From NCBI RefSeq assembly GCF_009725165.1, contig NZ_WNZW01000001.1, forward strand, positions 1,178,001-1,242,000: a DNA stretch of 64,000 nt, written 5' to 3'. How positions within the stretch are numbered: the first letter of the stretch is position 1; each line of letters starts with the position of its first letter. Made by a program: the position numbers and the translations under genes. Source of the stretch: Paenibacillus woosongensis. GTDB taxonomy: Bacteria; Bacillota; Bacilli; Paenibacillales; Paenibacillaceae. The notes beneath the pieces were generated by a model. It made no database searches. It was not told the DNA's origin and saw nothing but the letters and a program-made list of their open reading frames with translations. Shown here one piece after another: positions 1 to 10,300 of the stretch.

Positions 1-86
1 TTGCATAACATAAAACTAGATTAATGTGGATGAAGAAACATCCATAGCTTAATGCTAGGTCGGTATACGATAATCCCTACAGACTA

Positions 87-115
87 AAAGCCCTGACCGT
101 GATTGTCAGGGCTTT
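87..115. terminator. Terminator-like hairpin upstream of the HAD gene
   Basis: An 11-bp perfect stem (AAAGCCCTGAC at 87-97 pairing with GTCAGGGCTTT at 105-115) closes a 7-nt loop. There is only a weak T-rich stretch after it on the plus strand and an A-rich stretch before it, so it may end transcription from either side. The gene it would terminate lies left of the window. Confidence 0.5.
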
Positions 116-342
116 AGCCTTTATTAGAACCGTAAGTGATGCATTATTTACGACAGTTGCTGGTGCCTTTCAATTCAAACCACATCGGGTCACCCGAGGG
201 GACGCCTTTACTTTATATTGTTCAGGCAGGTACTGCTTGAGAAGCAACCACCTTTAACTGGCAGATTAATTCAATAGAGAGTCTAGCATCTCTTCTGAAA
301 TTAGGTTAATATTGGGAGAATTACTTATAAGGAGAGATGCGG
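116..342. other. Intergenic leader, no gene recognised
   Basis: About 225 bases between the hairpin and the HAD gene. Short GC-rich inverted pieces are present near 190-215 but no RNA family could be assigned. It ends with a clear AAGGAG ribosome site at about 329-334. Confidence 0.4.
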
Positions 343-1137
343 ATGTCGGATATACAGGCGATTGTATTAGACTTGGACGGAACATTGCTCGGAAGTGACA
401 AATCCATATCAACTAGAAATTATCAGACTGTTAAAAAATGTTATGATTCTGGGATTCATATTATTGTTGCCACGGCGCGACCGCCTAGAGCTGCTGATCA
501 ATTTGTAAAGGATTTACCTTTTATAGACTACTTGGTTTATTACAATGGTGCTCTAACAATATGCAAGTCTAAGCAAATTCAGCGGCACATTAGTATCCGT
601 ATGGAGATTAGCCAACAGCTCAACAATTTCATCGAGTTACACGCACCTCAATCGATAATTAACTACGAGGTCAATGACTCATGCTATACGTGTACACCAA
701 TTCCTGACTCGCAACTAAGTCATTTCGGTATCCGTTCAAATGATCCTAAACCCCTGGTTGTTGATAAGGGTTTTATTAGTTCACTATCCCCAACCAAAAT
801 ATTGGTTCATGGTTACAGCACATGGATGGATATTATCGAGCAATTCGGTGATCATGTGAACGTAATTGCAACTGATGGAGGAGTATTGGTTCAAATCATG
901 CAAAAATCAGTCTCAAAAGAAGAAGCCGTTCAATGGGTGCTTGATGATATCGGGGTGAAGTCAGAAAATGTAATGGTATTCGGGGATGACTTTAACGATT
1001 TAGGACTATTCCATAAGTGCGCATTTCCGATTGCTATGGAGAACGCGATAATTGAGCTGAAAAACTGTGCAAAACACATTACCAAATCAAATGATCATGA
1101 TGGTGTTGCTGCTGCTCTTGAGAAATTTCTGCTGTGA
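343..1137 (+). CDS. HAD-superfamily hydrolase, Cof-like
   Basis: Predicted cytoplasmic Mg-dependent phosphatase of the Cof/YwpJ (HAD IIB) type, acting on sugar phosphates or related metabolites; the exact substrate cannot be read from sequence. Motif I DLDGTL near the N-terminus supplies the aspartate nucleophile, followed by the cap domain. Motif III/IV at the C-terminal side reads VMVFGDDFNDLGLF with the usual GDxxND acid pair. Length of about 264 residues is normal for the family. An ATG at 337 exists, but the AAGGAG ribosome site is correctly spaced only for the ATG at 343. Convergent with the next gene, with only one base between stops. The family is secure, the substrate open. Confidence 0.88.
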   Translation: MSDIQAIVLDLDGTLLGSDKSISTRNYQTVKKCYDSGIHIIVATARPPRAADQFVKDLPFIDYLVYYNGALTICKSKQIQRHISIRMEISQQLNNFIELHAPQSIINYEVNDSCYTCTPIPDSQLSHFGIRSNDPKPLVVDKGFISSLSPTKILVHGYSTWMDIIEQFGDHVNVIATDGGVLVQIMQKSVSKEEAVQWVLDDIGVKSENVMVFGDDFNDLGLFHKCAFPIAMENAIIELKNCAKHITKSNDHDGVAAALEKFLL

Positions 1138-1138
1138 A

Positions 1139-1414
1139 TCACAAGCTGCTAGGAGACGTGTGATAAAATCTCTTGCAGGAATTTAGAGCATTGGACACTA
1201 ACCCGCCGCTAATGTCAAATGCTAGGATGAACGCAATAATAGTTTGCCAACTGTTCCAGCCCATAAACGGCCAAATCTGAATTAGCAGAAATATAGGAAT
1301 GACAAAAGCCGAAGCAAGGCCTAGTATCTTCACGGCTGGATAGGTCCCTGTCCCTGACGAAAAGTCGGGCTTTCCTTTGTAATTCCATTCTATTCGAATT
1401 GGTTTTTTTCCCAT
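1139..1414 (-). CDS. Small membrane protein of unknown function
   Basis: A 91-residue protein with two hydrophobic segments (roughly residues 26-47 and 55-72) and a charged N-terminus. It resembles uncharacterised Bacillales membrane proteins that carry a conserved stretch around DISGGLVSNALNSCKRFYH, from memory only. A GGGAG ribosome site sits 8 bases before the ATG. The protein ends soon after the conserved stretch, so it may be C-terminally truncated compared with relatives. No function is proposed. Confidence 0.6.
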   Translation of the reverse strand: MGKKPIRIEWNYKGKPDFSSGTGTYPAVKILGLASAFVIPIFLLIQIWPFMGWNSWQTIIAFILAFDISGGLVSNALNSCKRFYHTSPSSL

Positions 1415-1489
1415 AGCTTCTACTCCCTCAAATCAGAGATCAATAGATGAGTATTTATTATCTTAATAAAAATTCTTTCCTATGCTGAG

Positions 1490-2011
1490 TTATTTCAGTA
1501 TCCTCAAAAATTCGATCCATGGGCCGACATCTTGATTGTATCTTTTAGCCATGATCCGCAGAATTTGCGACATATGCGTAAGATCATGGACAACCCAGGT
1601 TGATAGTAATTCTCTTATTTTAACTGTGCCAAATTGAGGATGATTCCCCTTCAACTCCAGTTGCTCCTCCGTATGGACTAATGCTTGTAACCGGTTTAAG
1701 TTTTGCATTCTGAGTTTCTGAAATTCCGACAATTTATTATCCAAAGACGATTCTGATTCTCTAGTTAAATGGGCGTACCTGTCAAATGGCGGAAACGATA
1801 CAGCAGCCCCTTGTCGAATGATCAATTCAAGTCTTGGTATCCAGTTGTATTTCTCACCTTCAATGAGGTGTCCGATAACCTGAATGGGAGTCCAAGTTTC
1901 CTCGCCTTCATTGGTATGCAACCAATTGTCTGACAATCCGGCTAAAAGACTAGTCAACGTACCTGGGGTACTTTTTAAAACTTGAATCGCTTCATTCATG
2001 TCAAAGTTCAT
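1490..2011 (-). CDS. DinB/YfiT-like four-helix protein
   Basis: Predicted cytoplasmic DinB-superfamily protein, a metal-binding four-helix bundle used in bacillithiol-type thiol transfer or of unknown role. The family signature is visible: a first histidine in GHLIEGE (about residue 48) and the pair in VVHDLTHMSQILR (about residues 140-150), giving a three-His metal site. At 173 residues the length fits the family. The start at 2011 is chosen because GAGAGG lies 9 bases upstream; an ATG two codons earlier is too close to it. It stands alone with its own upstream region. Confidence 0.8.
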   Translation of the reverse strand: MNFDMNEAIQVLKSTPGTLTSLLAGLSDNWLHTNEGEETWTPIQVIGHLIEGEKYNWIPRLELIIRQGAAVSFPPFDRYAHLTRESESSLDNKLSEFQKLRMQNLNRLQALVHTEEQLELKGNHPQFGTVKIRELLSTWVVHDLTHMSQILRIMAKRYNQDVGPWIEFLRILK

Positions 2012-2263
2012 ATACATCTACCTCTCTTTCGCTTGAATTCATACAAGATCATTCTGACACATGGCCCTTCAATATAAGTTGGGTCTGGTCAACGTTTTGT
2101 TAGTCTCTTCCTTTATTTTCGCATGCCGTCCCATGATTGACCTTTATCTGAGTGTACTCATTTGTTAGAATAATTGAACTTCCATAAAATATCAATTTTA
2201 CTTACCGAAAATTACAACAAAGTAGCCTCTCTTCGGGCGTGAGTATCGACACCCACCCCGTCC

Positions 2264-2290
2264 ATAAAAAACCTCAGAGATGGTCTCTGA
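2264..2290 (-). terminator. Rho-independent terminator, minus strand
   Basis: TCAGAGA at 2274-2280 and TCTCTGA at 2284-2290 form a 7-bp stem with a 3-base loop. Read on the minus strand it is followed by GG and six T residues. It lies downstream of the serine recombinase and could end its transcript. Confidence 0.6.
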
Positions 2291-2500
2291 AGCGTGATTA
2301 GCTGCAAAACATATTTATATCATCTAAAGCTGAATGAGCATGCCCTCTGACAAAATTACTTTCATCATTAAATGCATCATTGATAAGTGGAATAATTAGT
2401 TCCTTTCTAACCGCTCTGTGTATTCTAGCAATATGACCAAAACATAGAATTGCTATTCAATTATACATTTTCCTCCTACAAGCAGAGCCTAACTCAAAAA

Positions 2501-2531
2501 AAAGCCTGTGGAAAATTAGACCACAGGCTTT
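2501..2531. terminator. Terminator-like hairpin
   Basis: An 11-bp perfect stem (AAAGCCTGTGG / CCACAGGCTTT) with a 9-base loop, preceded by a run of A (a T-run on the minus strand). Most likely the first minus-strand terminator after the recombinase gene. Confidence 0.6.
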
Positions 2532-2859
2532 CACTTATTAAGCTCTATTTTTTCTAAAAAATCCCCGAGTTAGGTCCCGCTTGTTCAAAATAAACAAACA
2601 CCTGCTAAAAGACAGCCCTCAAACTCGCATTCCACCGTTGCCCTCATTAATAAACTCGTGCTATAAAACAGTCATTCCCCCAATTATTCACTCAACTTTT
2701 TCTGTCACAACTTTATTATAATCTGAATAATGTCATGATAGAAAAACAGGGGAAAGGCTTGATGGATCTGGCTTTTTCCAGTTCTCCATTCATCCCTTCC
2801 CCCATTTTATCACGGCTTTATTTGATTTTTAGCACAGGTTTATTATGAATAGCAGGGGT

Positions 2860-4617
2860 TTATTGTGGGGTTACACATTCCTCATCAACAAGGCCACACT
2901 CTCCACATGTGTTGTGCTTGGAATAGGAACATGAATCACTCCTTTCATTTACTGAGGGCTTTTTTCGATTTTGCCTGCCCATCTTGGCTTGAACGCTGCT
3001 CGTAAAGCCTGTTTTATAAATAAAAGTTAACTTATAAGGATTAGAGTTGCCATCATCAAGGCTCTCTCCAATTATAACTTTATCAACGACACTCTCAAAC
3101 ACATTCCGGTCAAATGTAGACAGGATGGCATTCGTTTGAAGCACTTTTCGGAAATGTTCAATTCTTTTCTCGATATTGATTTCTTCTTGCGCCGCTTCCT
3201 CCAATCGCTCTCTTTCGTCGAGCAGTTCGGTCAACTTGGACTCCAGTTCCTCAAACTTACGCTCATATGTTAGGCGGTCTATTTTTTCTTCCAGATGCAA
3301 GTCGATCAGTTTACAGCGCTTATGTTCAAGCGCCTGAATTTCACTCATAATTTTGTTCAATCGCTTCTGATTGTTTTGTTCGCTAAATACGGATTCCATT
3401 CTGATAAAAAGTTCATCTAACGCATCCTTATGATTACTGCAAACTAATTTGTACGTTTCAATAAATGCGCCTTCAATAATTTTTTCTTCTATTCCTTTGC
3501 TATGCGGACAAAATCTTTTTCCCTTCTTCGTGTTAGTGGTACACTGCCAAATTGTCTTTTCATGCGATGTACCACTATTCCAACTCCGCCGAGAGAAGTT
3601 GGAACCACAGAACGCACATTCCAACTTGCTGCTAAAAGCGAATTTCCTACTGTATTTTTCCCGTTTACTGCCTTGTTTAAGCTTCCCGCGATTTTTTCCT
3701 CTACGGTGCAATATATCCTGTGCCTTGTTAAAGACTTCCTCACTGACAATAGGCTCATGATGATTTTTGATGTAGTATTGATCTTCCTCACCATGATTTT
3801 CGAGTCTGCGCTTGGAAATGGGATCAAGAGTAAACGTCTTTCCCTGAAGGAGATCACCTTTATATTTCTCATTCTTAATAATGCCTAGAACGGTTGTATC
3901 ATTCCATTCGGGATTCCCTCTTTTCGTCTTATATCCAAATTCCATCAGTTCTTTTGCAATCACATAAGCACCAACACCAGAAATATAGCGCTCAAAGATG
4001 TAGCATACAATCTTAGCTTCTTCCTCGTTTACCGATATCTGTTTGGTAACGGGATCATAGTCATATCCAAGGCAGCTTTGAAATCCAACCAGTTCCCCAC
4101 GTTGCATTTTCATTTTCAAGCCCATTTTTACAATAGAAGAAATATTCTCAACCTCTTGTTGAGCAACCGAACTTAAAATGGTTAGTAACATTTCCCCATC
4201 CATAGTAAGCGTGTTGATATTCTCTTTCTCAAAAAATACAGCAACGTTTCTTTCTTTCAACATGCGAACATATTTCAAAGTGTCCACAGTATTTCTGGCA
4301 AACCTTGAAATGGACTTGGTAATAACCATATCAATTTTGCCATCCATGCAATCCTTTATCAGCCGTTGAAAATCATCACGTTTCTTCACTTGGGTTCCCG
4401 TGATGGCTTCATCCGCGTAAATGTCCACCAATATCCAATCGTTTCGTTGGCTAACCATATCTGTATAGTGAGCAACTTGCGACTTATAGCTGCTTAACTG
4501 TTCTTCCGTGTCGGTACTCACTCTGGCATAAGGAGCAACGCGCAAAAGGTCTGGCCTTCCTCCAACACGATCTGATAGCTTCCGATTGGCTTTGATTACT
4601 TCAACTGCATACCCCAT
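2860..4617 (-). CDS. Large serine recombinase
   Basis: Site-specific DNA recombinase of the large serine family, which integrates or excises mobile DNA through a 5'-phosphoserine intermediate. The N-terminal resolvase domain is intact, with YARVSTD (catalytic serine about residue 34) and ITKSISRFARNTVD (arginines of the active site). A Recombinase domain, a zinc ribbon (CAFCGSNFSRR and later CPH pair) and a coiled coil of about 90 residues follow. A second Cys cluster (CGECGLVDEEC) sits at the extreme C-terminus. At 585 residues it is full length. The start at 4617 is chosen for its AAAGGAG site. It is preceded by a SHOCT-like gene, as in many Firmicute recombinase modules, but no attL/attR pair was found, so the element it moved may have decayed. 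Confidence 0.9.
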   Translation of the reverse strand: MGYAVEVIKANRKLSDRVGGRPDLLRVAPYARVSTDTEEQLSSYKSQVAHYTDMVSQRNDWILVDIYADEAITGTQVKKRDDFQRLIKDCMDGKIDMVITKSISRFARNTVDTLKYVRMLKERNVAVFFEKENINTLTMDGEMLLTILSSVAQQEVENISSIVKMGLKMKMQRGELVGFQSCLGYDYDPVTKQISVNEEEAKIVCYIFERYISGVGAYVIAKELMEFGYKTKRGNPEWNDTTVLGIIKNEKYKGDLLQGKTFTLDPISKRRLENHGEEDQYYIKNHHEPIVSEEVFNKAQDILHRRGKNRGKLKQGSKREKYSRKFAFSSKLECAFCGSNFSRRSWNSGTSHEKTIWQCTTNTKKGKRFCPHSKGIEEKIIEGAFIETYKLVCSNHKDALDELFIRMESVFSEQNNQKRLNKIMSEIQALEHKRCKLIDLHLEEKIDRLTYERKFEELESKLTELLDERERLEEAAQEEINIEKRIEHFRKVLQTNAILSTFDRNVFESVVDKVIIGESLDDGNSNPYKLTFIYKTGFTSSVQAKMGRQNRKKPSVNERSDSCSYSKHNTCGECGLVDEECVTPQ

Positions 4618-4688
4618 TGTTAAGGCTCCTTTCGTCTTATTATCACGATCAGTGTAATAAGAGTTAAGCAGACCAACAATTGTGCGAA

Positions 4689-4838
4689 TCAAGAAGTCAG
4701 GTCTGAAACAACATCGTATTCCTTCATGGTTTTGTTTTTGATAAGAGTAAACTCTTTTTCCGTAATCAGTGACAGAGCCAATAATTGTTTCAACATGGCA
4801 ATTTGCATGCTATATCTGATTAATTTTCGACTCATCAT
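4689..4838 (-). CDS. SHOCT-like small protein upstream of recombinase
   Basis: A 49-residue ORF, with a G-rich ribosome site just before the ATG at 4838 (or 4835). The middle reads AMLKQLLALSLITEKEF, matching the short SHOCT pattern (leucine-rich helix, then LITEEEF) that commonly precedes or follows Firmicute recombinase genes. Same strand as the recombinase, 71 bases before its start, so probably co-transcribed. Function unknown; such peptides are thought to assist oligomerisation or recombinase control. Confidence 0.6.
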   Translation of the reverse strand: MMSRKLIRYSMQIAMLKQLLALSLITEKEFTLIKNKTMKEYDVVSDLTS

Positions 4839-4870
4839 AAGCCCCCCCTGTTTGGTTCATTACATCTAAA

Positions 4871-4913
4871 ACAGAGATGCGACAAAGGACGATCACCTTA
4901 TACGCATCTCTGT
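4871..4913. terminator. Long-loop inverted repeat
   Basis: ACAGAGATGCG at 4871-4881 is repeated inverted as CGCATCTCTGT at 4903-4913, an 11-bp perfect stem with a 21-base loop just upstream of the SHOCT-like gene. T-rich sequence follows on both strands. It could be a terminator or attenuator for a transcript entering from the right. Confidence 0.4.
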
Positions 4914-6199
4914 TCTTCCTTGTTTTGGTTGTATCGCATAAATCCAATTCCAGCGGCCGGTGGTTAACGGCCTCATAGGTATAGTCCGAATACCTCTCCC
5001 AGGATCGCTGCAAGCCGCCCCCATTGCGTGATCTGCCTAAAGCAGAGCTGTGGCTGGACGGAAGTATCATTATCCCCCGCATGGGTCATCGCCTTAAATG
5101 GAACCACCATTTATTATTGCACGGACAAAAATAAAATCGCTCTCACCCTGCTACTTCAAACACAGATCGAAAAAACAAGCAGAATGGTCATGGCGCACCT
5201 GCAAATTGGCTTTCCTAGGCATGCGGGGAACGTACTGGAATGGATGGTATTTAATTTTCAAGGTACGGAAAAACAGTAGAGGACATGCCCCTCTATCATC
5301 CTTTTCATTTTGAAGCCAAAATCGGACCTTTCTGCGAAAAAATAAATAGGAGAGGATAGAAAGCTCTTGGTACAGAGATTAGAAATCTCCGGTAGCGTGA
5401 GCTATAATGATGGCGAGGTATGGAAGAATGGTCCCAACAAGAGAGGTTCTGAGCTTTGTCAGAAAGCTCAAAAAAATGATGAATCAATGTGAGGGAAAAT
5501 AATGTGAGTATTTCGAGATCATCATCTGCATGCTCCGAGAGTTTAATCTCGGTTACAGAATAGATGGGATGTATCTATTGCCGAAAAAAAATAACAATGG
5601 CCACTTAATGCTGTCGCGATTAAATCTCGGTCAATAACCAGCTTTACATGTAAGGAAACTGAACAAAGTGAAGAAAATCCCGTTGAAGGTGGAAGCTAGT
5701 GAACTGGGGGATCCCGAAGAATAATTCAAGAGCTTAATGCGCTGCAGGTTGTTCAGATTACTCATTATATATAGGTGCTGGTCATTGTCCGCCGCTCGAC
5801 CCTGCATGCAATGAATGAACAAGCTGCACTTGCTCTGCCCTCCTATTGCCAAAAACATCTCCAGTATGGCAGATGGAATGAAATCGAATTAAGGCGTGCT
5901 CTGCATTTTCGAAATCGCCATGGACTAGCACGCTCTATTGCTGAAGTTCAGCTAAATTAGCGGAAGATAGTTTCGCAATAATACGATCAAAATCTTCTGT
6001 TACCTCATTGTAATTAAGCCAGCAGTACCACTTAAACTCAGATGTTGTTTAACTGACATGTATAGACTCCATTTCGTTGGTTTTCTGGAAAAGTCTTGTC
6101 TTATCTTGTGCTTATATTGCGACAGTTATGTTGAGAGTTATCCTTAAGGGGCAAACTATATAGCCTGCGAATTAGTATCTAGGTATGGTTTCATCTGAA
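4914..6199. other. 1.3 kb without recognisable genes
   Basis: Short open frames occur on both strands but none has a family signature, good ribosome site and plausible composition together. A small hairpin-rich segment lies at about 5350-5480, including GAGCTTT / AAAGCTC near 5450-5470. Similar short strings containing TCTCGGT recur near 5545 and 5625. No RNA family is assigned. Confidence 0.4.
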
Positions 6200-6610
6200 C
6201 TAAGTACCTTTCTCAAAGACCGGAAAAGCTTCTTCTTTGGAAACTTGAATCATTTCTTGAGGGAATGTTTTCTTAAAGTACTTTTCTACTCTGTGATGGA
6301 TATCTTTTTGATACCATTCCGAATGTCCATAGGCTTTGAACAACTGTGGCTTGCCGAGTCGTTCAGAGCGTTTCCCCATCAAACCATTCCCGATATTAAG
6401 TGTATCTATCCATATCCGATCTACGATACCTTCCAGTAACTTTGGGAAATCCGGAGTGAACGGCAGTACAGGTGAAATTGACGCTTGTATAGTTATCCCT
6501 ACCTCATGTACTTCTCTTAATGCTTGAATTCCCAGCTTAATTCCCGGTGCAACCGGAGCAAAAAGCCGCTTTATATCTTCCCGATCGGTTTCAATTGTCA
6601 TTGACAAAAT
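6200..6610 (-). pseudogene. 3' part of an SPL-family radical SAM gene
   Basis: About 135 residues that match the C-terminal half of spore-photoproduct-lyase-like radical SAM proteins (SPL family). They include the SMTIETDRED-like strand, the LFAPVAPGIKLGIQALREVHEVGI helix region and the SPVLPFTPDF loop. The N-terminal half with the CxxxCxxC iron-sulfur motif is absent. At its 5' end the sequence runs directly into a group II intron reverse-transcriptase fragment in another frame, so a deletion joined the two. It cannot make an active enzyme as it stands. Confidence 0.75.
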
Positions 6611-6829
6611 GGGCTTCAAAGATAGGAGTAAGGACTTGGAGAAGAGCCTGTTGGATAAAGCGATCTACCACAGACGAAATGCCAAATAATCTGACTACGC
6701 CGTCGGGTTTCGGGATTTCGACCCTTCGGACTGGTGCCGTTTGATAGGCCCCTTCTAATAGTTGTTGTCGTATAAGCGGCCAGTGCTCATGGGGCTCGGA
6801 GTTTGCCGGACGACGCTTAACCATCACTT
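6600..6829 (-). pseudogene. ltrA: Group II intron reverse transcriptase fragment
   Basis: About 73 residues with unmistakable LtrA-type RT motifs: PVRRVEIPKPDGVVRLFGI (RT1/2) and VVDRFIQQALLQVLTPIFE. The block that normally precedes them (the NKGAPGIDG region) is missing and the reading frame is broken upstream. The palm catalytic YADD, maturase and downstream parts are deleted. The frame ends where the DNA switches to the radical SAM gene. It is a decayed remnant with no expected activity. Confidence 0.75.
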
Positions 6830-7323
6830 CAAGGCCCTCCGGGCTTCACCCATCTTTCCTTGGAAGAGTTCCGTCAGGAATTCTGCTTCAACGCGTCGTT
6901 CTCGAAAACGTCTGATCCATCCTTGAGTTGACATTTGGCCCTTCCCTTTTTCAGGCGTACCTTACTCACGCACTATGACCTTTGCTGACTCCTGCACGCT
7001 CAGCAAAACCTTACGGCCTTGGTTACCATCCTCAGATGGCGTTCCGTGCAGGCCTCCTCGGATAAGGATGCGTACTTTCATCCATGCACCTGTCCAATAT
7101 ACCCATACAGCCCTTGGCGCCTTAGGACTTCGCCTTGTTTCGCAGACTCGTCCGACTGTACTAGCCTCAAATTGGATTCTTGTATCTCAGGTCGAGTGTT
7201 TGCCTCCAGCTTCCTTCAGATTCCACCTCACGATGGACACCCTTACTTTTGGCTAACGGTAGGCGCTCGACAGCCCCCGTTCGGGAACTTTCACCCTAAA
7301 GCACGGCACCCATGCCGGGCGTA
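6600..7323 (-). mobile_element. Truncated group IIC intron
   Basis: Read on the minus strand, the sequence from about 7323 begins GTACGCCCGGCATGGGTGC and continues through AAGGGTGTCC and GGAATCTGAAGGAAGC. These are the domain I landmarks of group IIC introns such as the Oceanobacillus iheyensis intron, whose start is GTGTGCCCGGC. Group IIC introns typically insert just behind terminator hairpins, and this one starts within a few bases of the terminator of the SLH gene at 7365. The intron lacks its 3' half: domains V and VI and the 3' splice site are missing where it meets the radical SAM fragment at about 6605. It is dead, and its first bases read GTACG rather than the usual GTGYG. Confidence 0.75.
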
Positions 7324-7324
7324 C

Positions 7325-7359
7325 CAAAAAGGGTGCAGAAGCAAAAGCGCTTCTGCACC
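7325..7359 (-). terminator. Rho-independent terminator of the GLUG/SLH gene
   Basis: An 11-bp perfect stem (GGTGCAGAAGC at 7332-7342 with GCTTCTGCACC at 7349-7359) lies 5 bases after the stop codon of the SLH gene. On the minus strand it is followed by C and five T. The group IIC intron begins directly behind it, which is the known target preference of that intron class. Confidence 0.85.
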
Positions 7360-7364
7360 AAACC

Positions 7365-10300
7365 TTATTGTGACAACAGCTCCAACAATCTCAGGATACT
7401 GGTGACCGCTTCCGCGCGGGTCAGCGTCTCATTCGGCGCGAAGAGATTGCGAGCGCGACCGTGAATGATGCTCATGATACGAACCTCTTCCACGTAACTT
7501 TTCGCCCATGCCGGAATACTGGCATCGTCTGCAAAGCGGGTGTGCGCATGGTCGGTCAACTCCGCTCCTGTTGCTCTTGCGATCATCACCGCCATTTCCA
7601 CACGAGTGACCGGGCGCCCAGGTCGAAATGTTCCATCTTCATATCCTGAAACAATGCCTGCCCTTGCCGCCAAATCAATCGCTTGCTTTGCCCATTCGCC
7701 AATTTGCTCCCCGTCCGCAAAAGCAGGCGCATCGCCTCCCGCTCCTCCTTCCAGCCGCAAGGCATGAACGAGCATCAAGGTAAATTCAGCGCGGCTGACG
7801 GCATGATCCGGTCTAAACGTACCGTCAGGGTATCCGGCAACGATGCCTTTTGCATAGGCTTCCTGAATGAACGGCTCCGCCCAATGACCCGCAATATCCG
7901 CAAATAACGGCTCCAAGGAAGGCGGGTCCGGCATCTCCTCTTGCATACGTTCCACGGTGATGGAATACGTTCTGCGCGTTCCGTCTTCTGCAGTGACCAC
8001 GATGTCAATGATATCCGTATCCGTGTGCAAGGGGATGCGAATGCTTCCCTGATCACTCCGGACTTGCCGACCATTCACGCTGATTCCAGCCTGATGAGAT
8101 GCAGCACGGACCGTGAGCTGGATACTGTCAGCATCATGCGGGATCAAAGCCTTGTACGTCGTAATGCCCCCCGAAAATTCCGGTATCAGCGCGCCTTCTG
8201 ACAAGATGAGCTCCCTCAGTGTTGCATTGCCGGAGCGGATATAGACAGGCGGACTCGGCGGTTCTGAAGAAACCGGTTCCCTTTCTAAACGAAAGCGCCG
8301 GGATATTCGGTAACTCTCTTGACCAATCTGATCTTTGGCGTAAATGTGCAAATACCAGTCACCGCCGTTTTTGTCTGCATGACTCAACGTGCTTTGGTTA
8401 ATGAAAGGTTGCCAATATGCATGTTCATCCAACGGGTCTGAACTCGTTGACCAAACATAACGGAGGGAAGCGGCATCGATCCCGCTGCCGTCGTCCTTCA
8501 CGTTGACTTGACTGGATATGGTCCGCGAAAGGGTTTCATCGCCATCGGGATTCAATTCGATCTCCGGATTCGTGTGATCGATACGGATGAGTACATGCTC
8601 GCTCATCCTATTGCCTAATACATCTTCCACTCTGAACCAAAGCGAGTACTGCCCCTCTGTTGTGAAGTCGAGCGGATCATGATAAATCTCCCAGGTCGCT
8701 CCTTCATCCAACGAATACACAATGGGACGCAGCGCGATCCCGTGGTCATGAGAAGCATAAACCGTTGCGGTCACACTTTGGTTCGTCCACATTCCGCTTG
8801 GATATGCTTGACTGTCATTATCGGTAAAATACAAATCCACATCCAGCTTCAGACCGCTTCTGCTGATCTTCACGGTCCGCTCAACGATCGTACTCTTATT
8901 GCCGATTTCATCCATCGCTTGCGCCTGGATCTTCGTTTGCCCTTCTTCCGTCACCTCGAAACGAATCGGTGTACCGTTAAATGGATGGTCCTCCCACTCC
9001 TCGTCGCCGATTTTCACGCGTATCGTGTGAACATCTGTCTGCCTTGGGTTAGCGGCGCTGTGGTCGATCGACATTTCCACTTTGGCAGCATTGGTCCAGC
9101 CGTCGGGATGAAGGGTTATTGTGGGCGGTTCCGGATTTCCGCTGTCCACGACGATGTCGAAAGTCTCCGACTTGTCGAATAAAGATACGGTGATCGTTGC
9201 TTTACCACCTTTGACGGCGCTGACCTCTCCGTTAGGATCAACATGCACAATTACGGGGTCATCCGGATCAACAGTATACGTGGCGGTTGTCGTCGCATTG
9301 TAACGATCCCCGTTTTGATGCTCCGTATTCACGGTAATGTTGGTCTTGTCATCAAGGTTCAATCGATCGTTCGCAATGGACGCATCCCAGGAGATGAGCG
9401 GGTTTTGCCATTGGAGAAATGGCCGATGTCCGTCGTATTGGTACCAGCCCTCTATGAGATCCCAATCCTTAAATGTTTCCGGATCGCGAAGATCTGCCTC
9501 TGCCACAGGTATTCCGATTCCATTGTCAGGGAGTTCACCATCAGTATAGCTATCGGTCAACCAGTAGCTGCCGGTGACATCAATGATATCTCCTTCTTCA
9601 TCATAAGCATAATTCGCCCCGACCAGCCCGCCAGTCTCAGAATGACCTGTTACCTTGCCTGTCGTGTAACAATGCTCAACCTCTATCACTGAACCGTAAC
9701 CCCGTGTAGTATTATACCCGCTCAATCCACCCACGAATCGATTACCGTTAACATTCCCTGTCGTATACGAGTTCTTAATCCTGATCACACCAAATGGAAG
9801 ATCTATAACTCTACCGACTAATCCACCTACAAATTCGGCTCCATTGACCTCTCCAGTCGCATATGAATTCGTGAGTTCATTGACACTGCCCAAATTTCCC
9901 GATTCAATCATGCCAACTAAACCACCTACATTAACTATACTTCCCGTAACGTTACCTGTTGCAAATGAATCGCGAATCGTAATCTTTATTCTAGAACCGT
10001 CTAATTGACCTACCAATCCTCCGACTTGACGGTTTCCGACAACATCGATATGGGCCGATGACCCGATCACGTCTTTTCTAATCAGACCTGCTAACCCGCC
10101 GACACAGAACTCTCCTTGAATAAGGGTTCCCGTTATCGTACTGTTTTCAATCATCCCGTTGCTATACCCTACTAACCCGCCGACGTAGCCTCTCCCTTTG
10201 ATCTCCACAACTGCGAGATGGACATTCCGGATGACAGCTGTTTCTGACGTCACTCCAAACAATGATTGATAATCTTTGTCTGAACGGTTGATCTTTAATC

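Larger units (their letters stand above)
2018..2859. other. 840-base intergenic region with two hairpins
   Basis: No convincing coding sequence. It is AT-rich with many stops in all frames. Its only clear structures are the two terminator-like hairpins listed separately (2264-2290 and 2501-2531). Confidence 0.5.

Noticed and set aside
150..260. Structured leader RNA upstream of the HAD gene
   Set aside because: GC-rich inverted pieces exist, but no known RNA family could be matched with its key conserved positions.
5350..5480. T-box or other riboswitch-like segment
   Set aside because: Some words resemble leader RNAs, but the required conserved bulges are missing and no downstream gene would use it.
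4810..5487. Several short open frames near the serine recombinase
   Set aside because: No motif, no consistent ribosome site, and overlaps with a perfect inverted repeat; only the 49-residue SHOCT-like frame was kept.
6975..7405. Plus-strand open frames of 93 and 128 codons
   Set aside because: They lie on the antisense of the group IIC intron RNA and of the SLH gene end; no ribosome site and no family.
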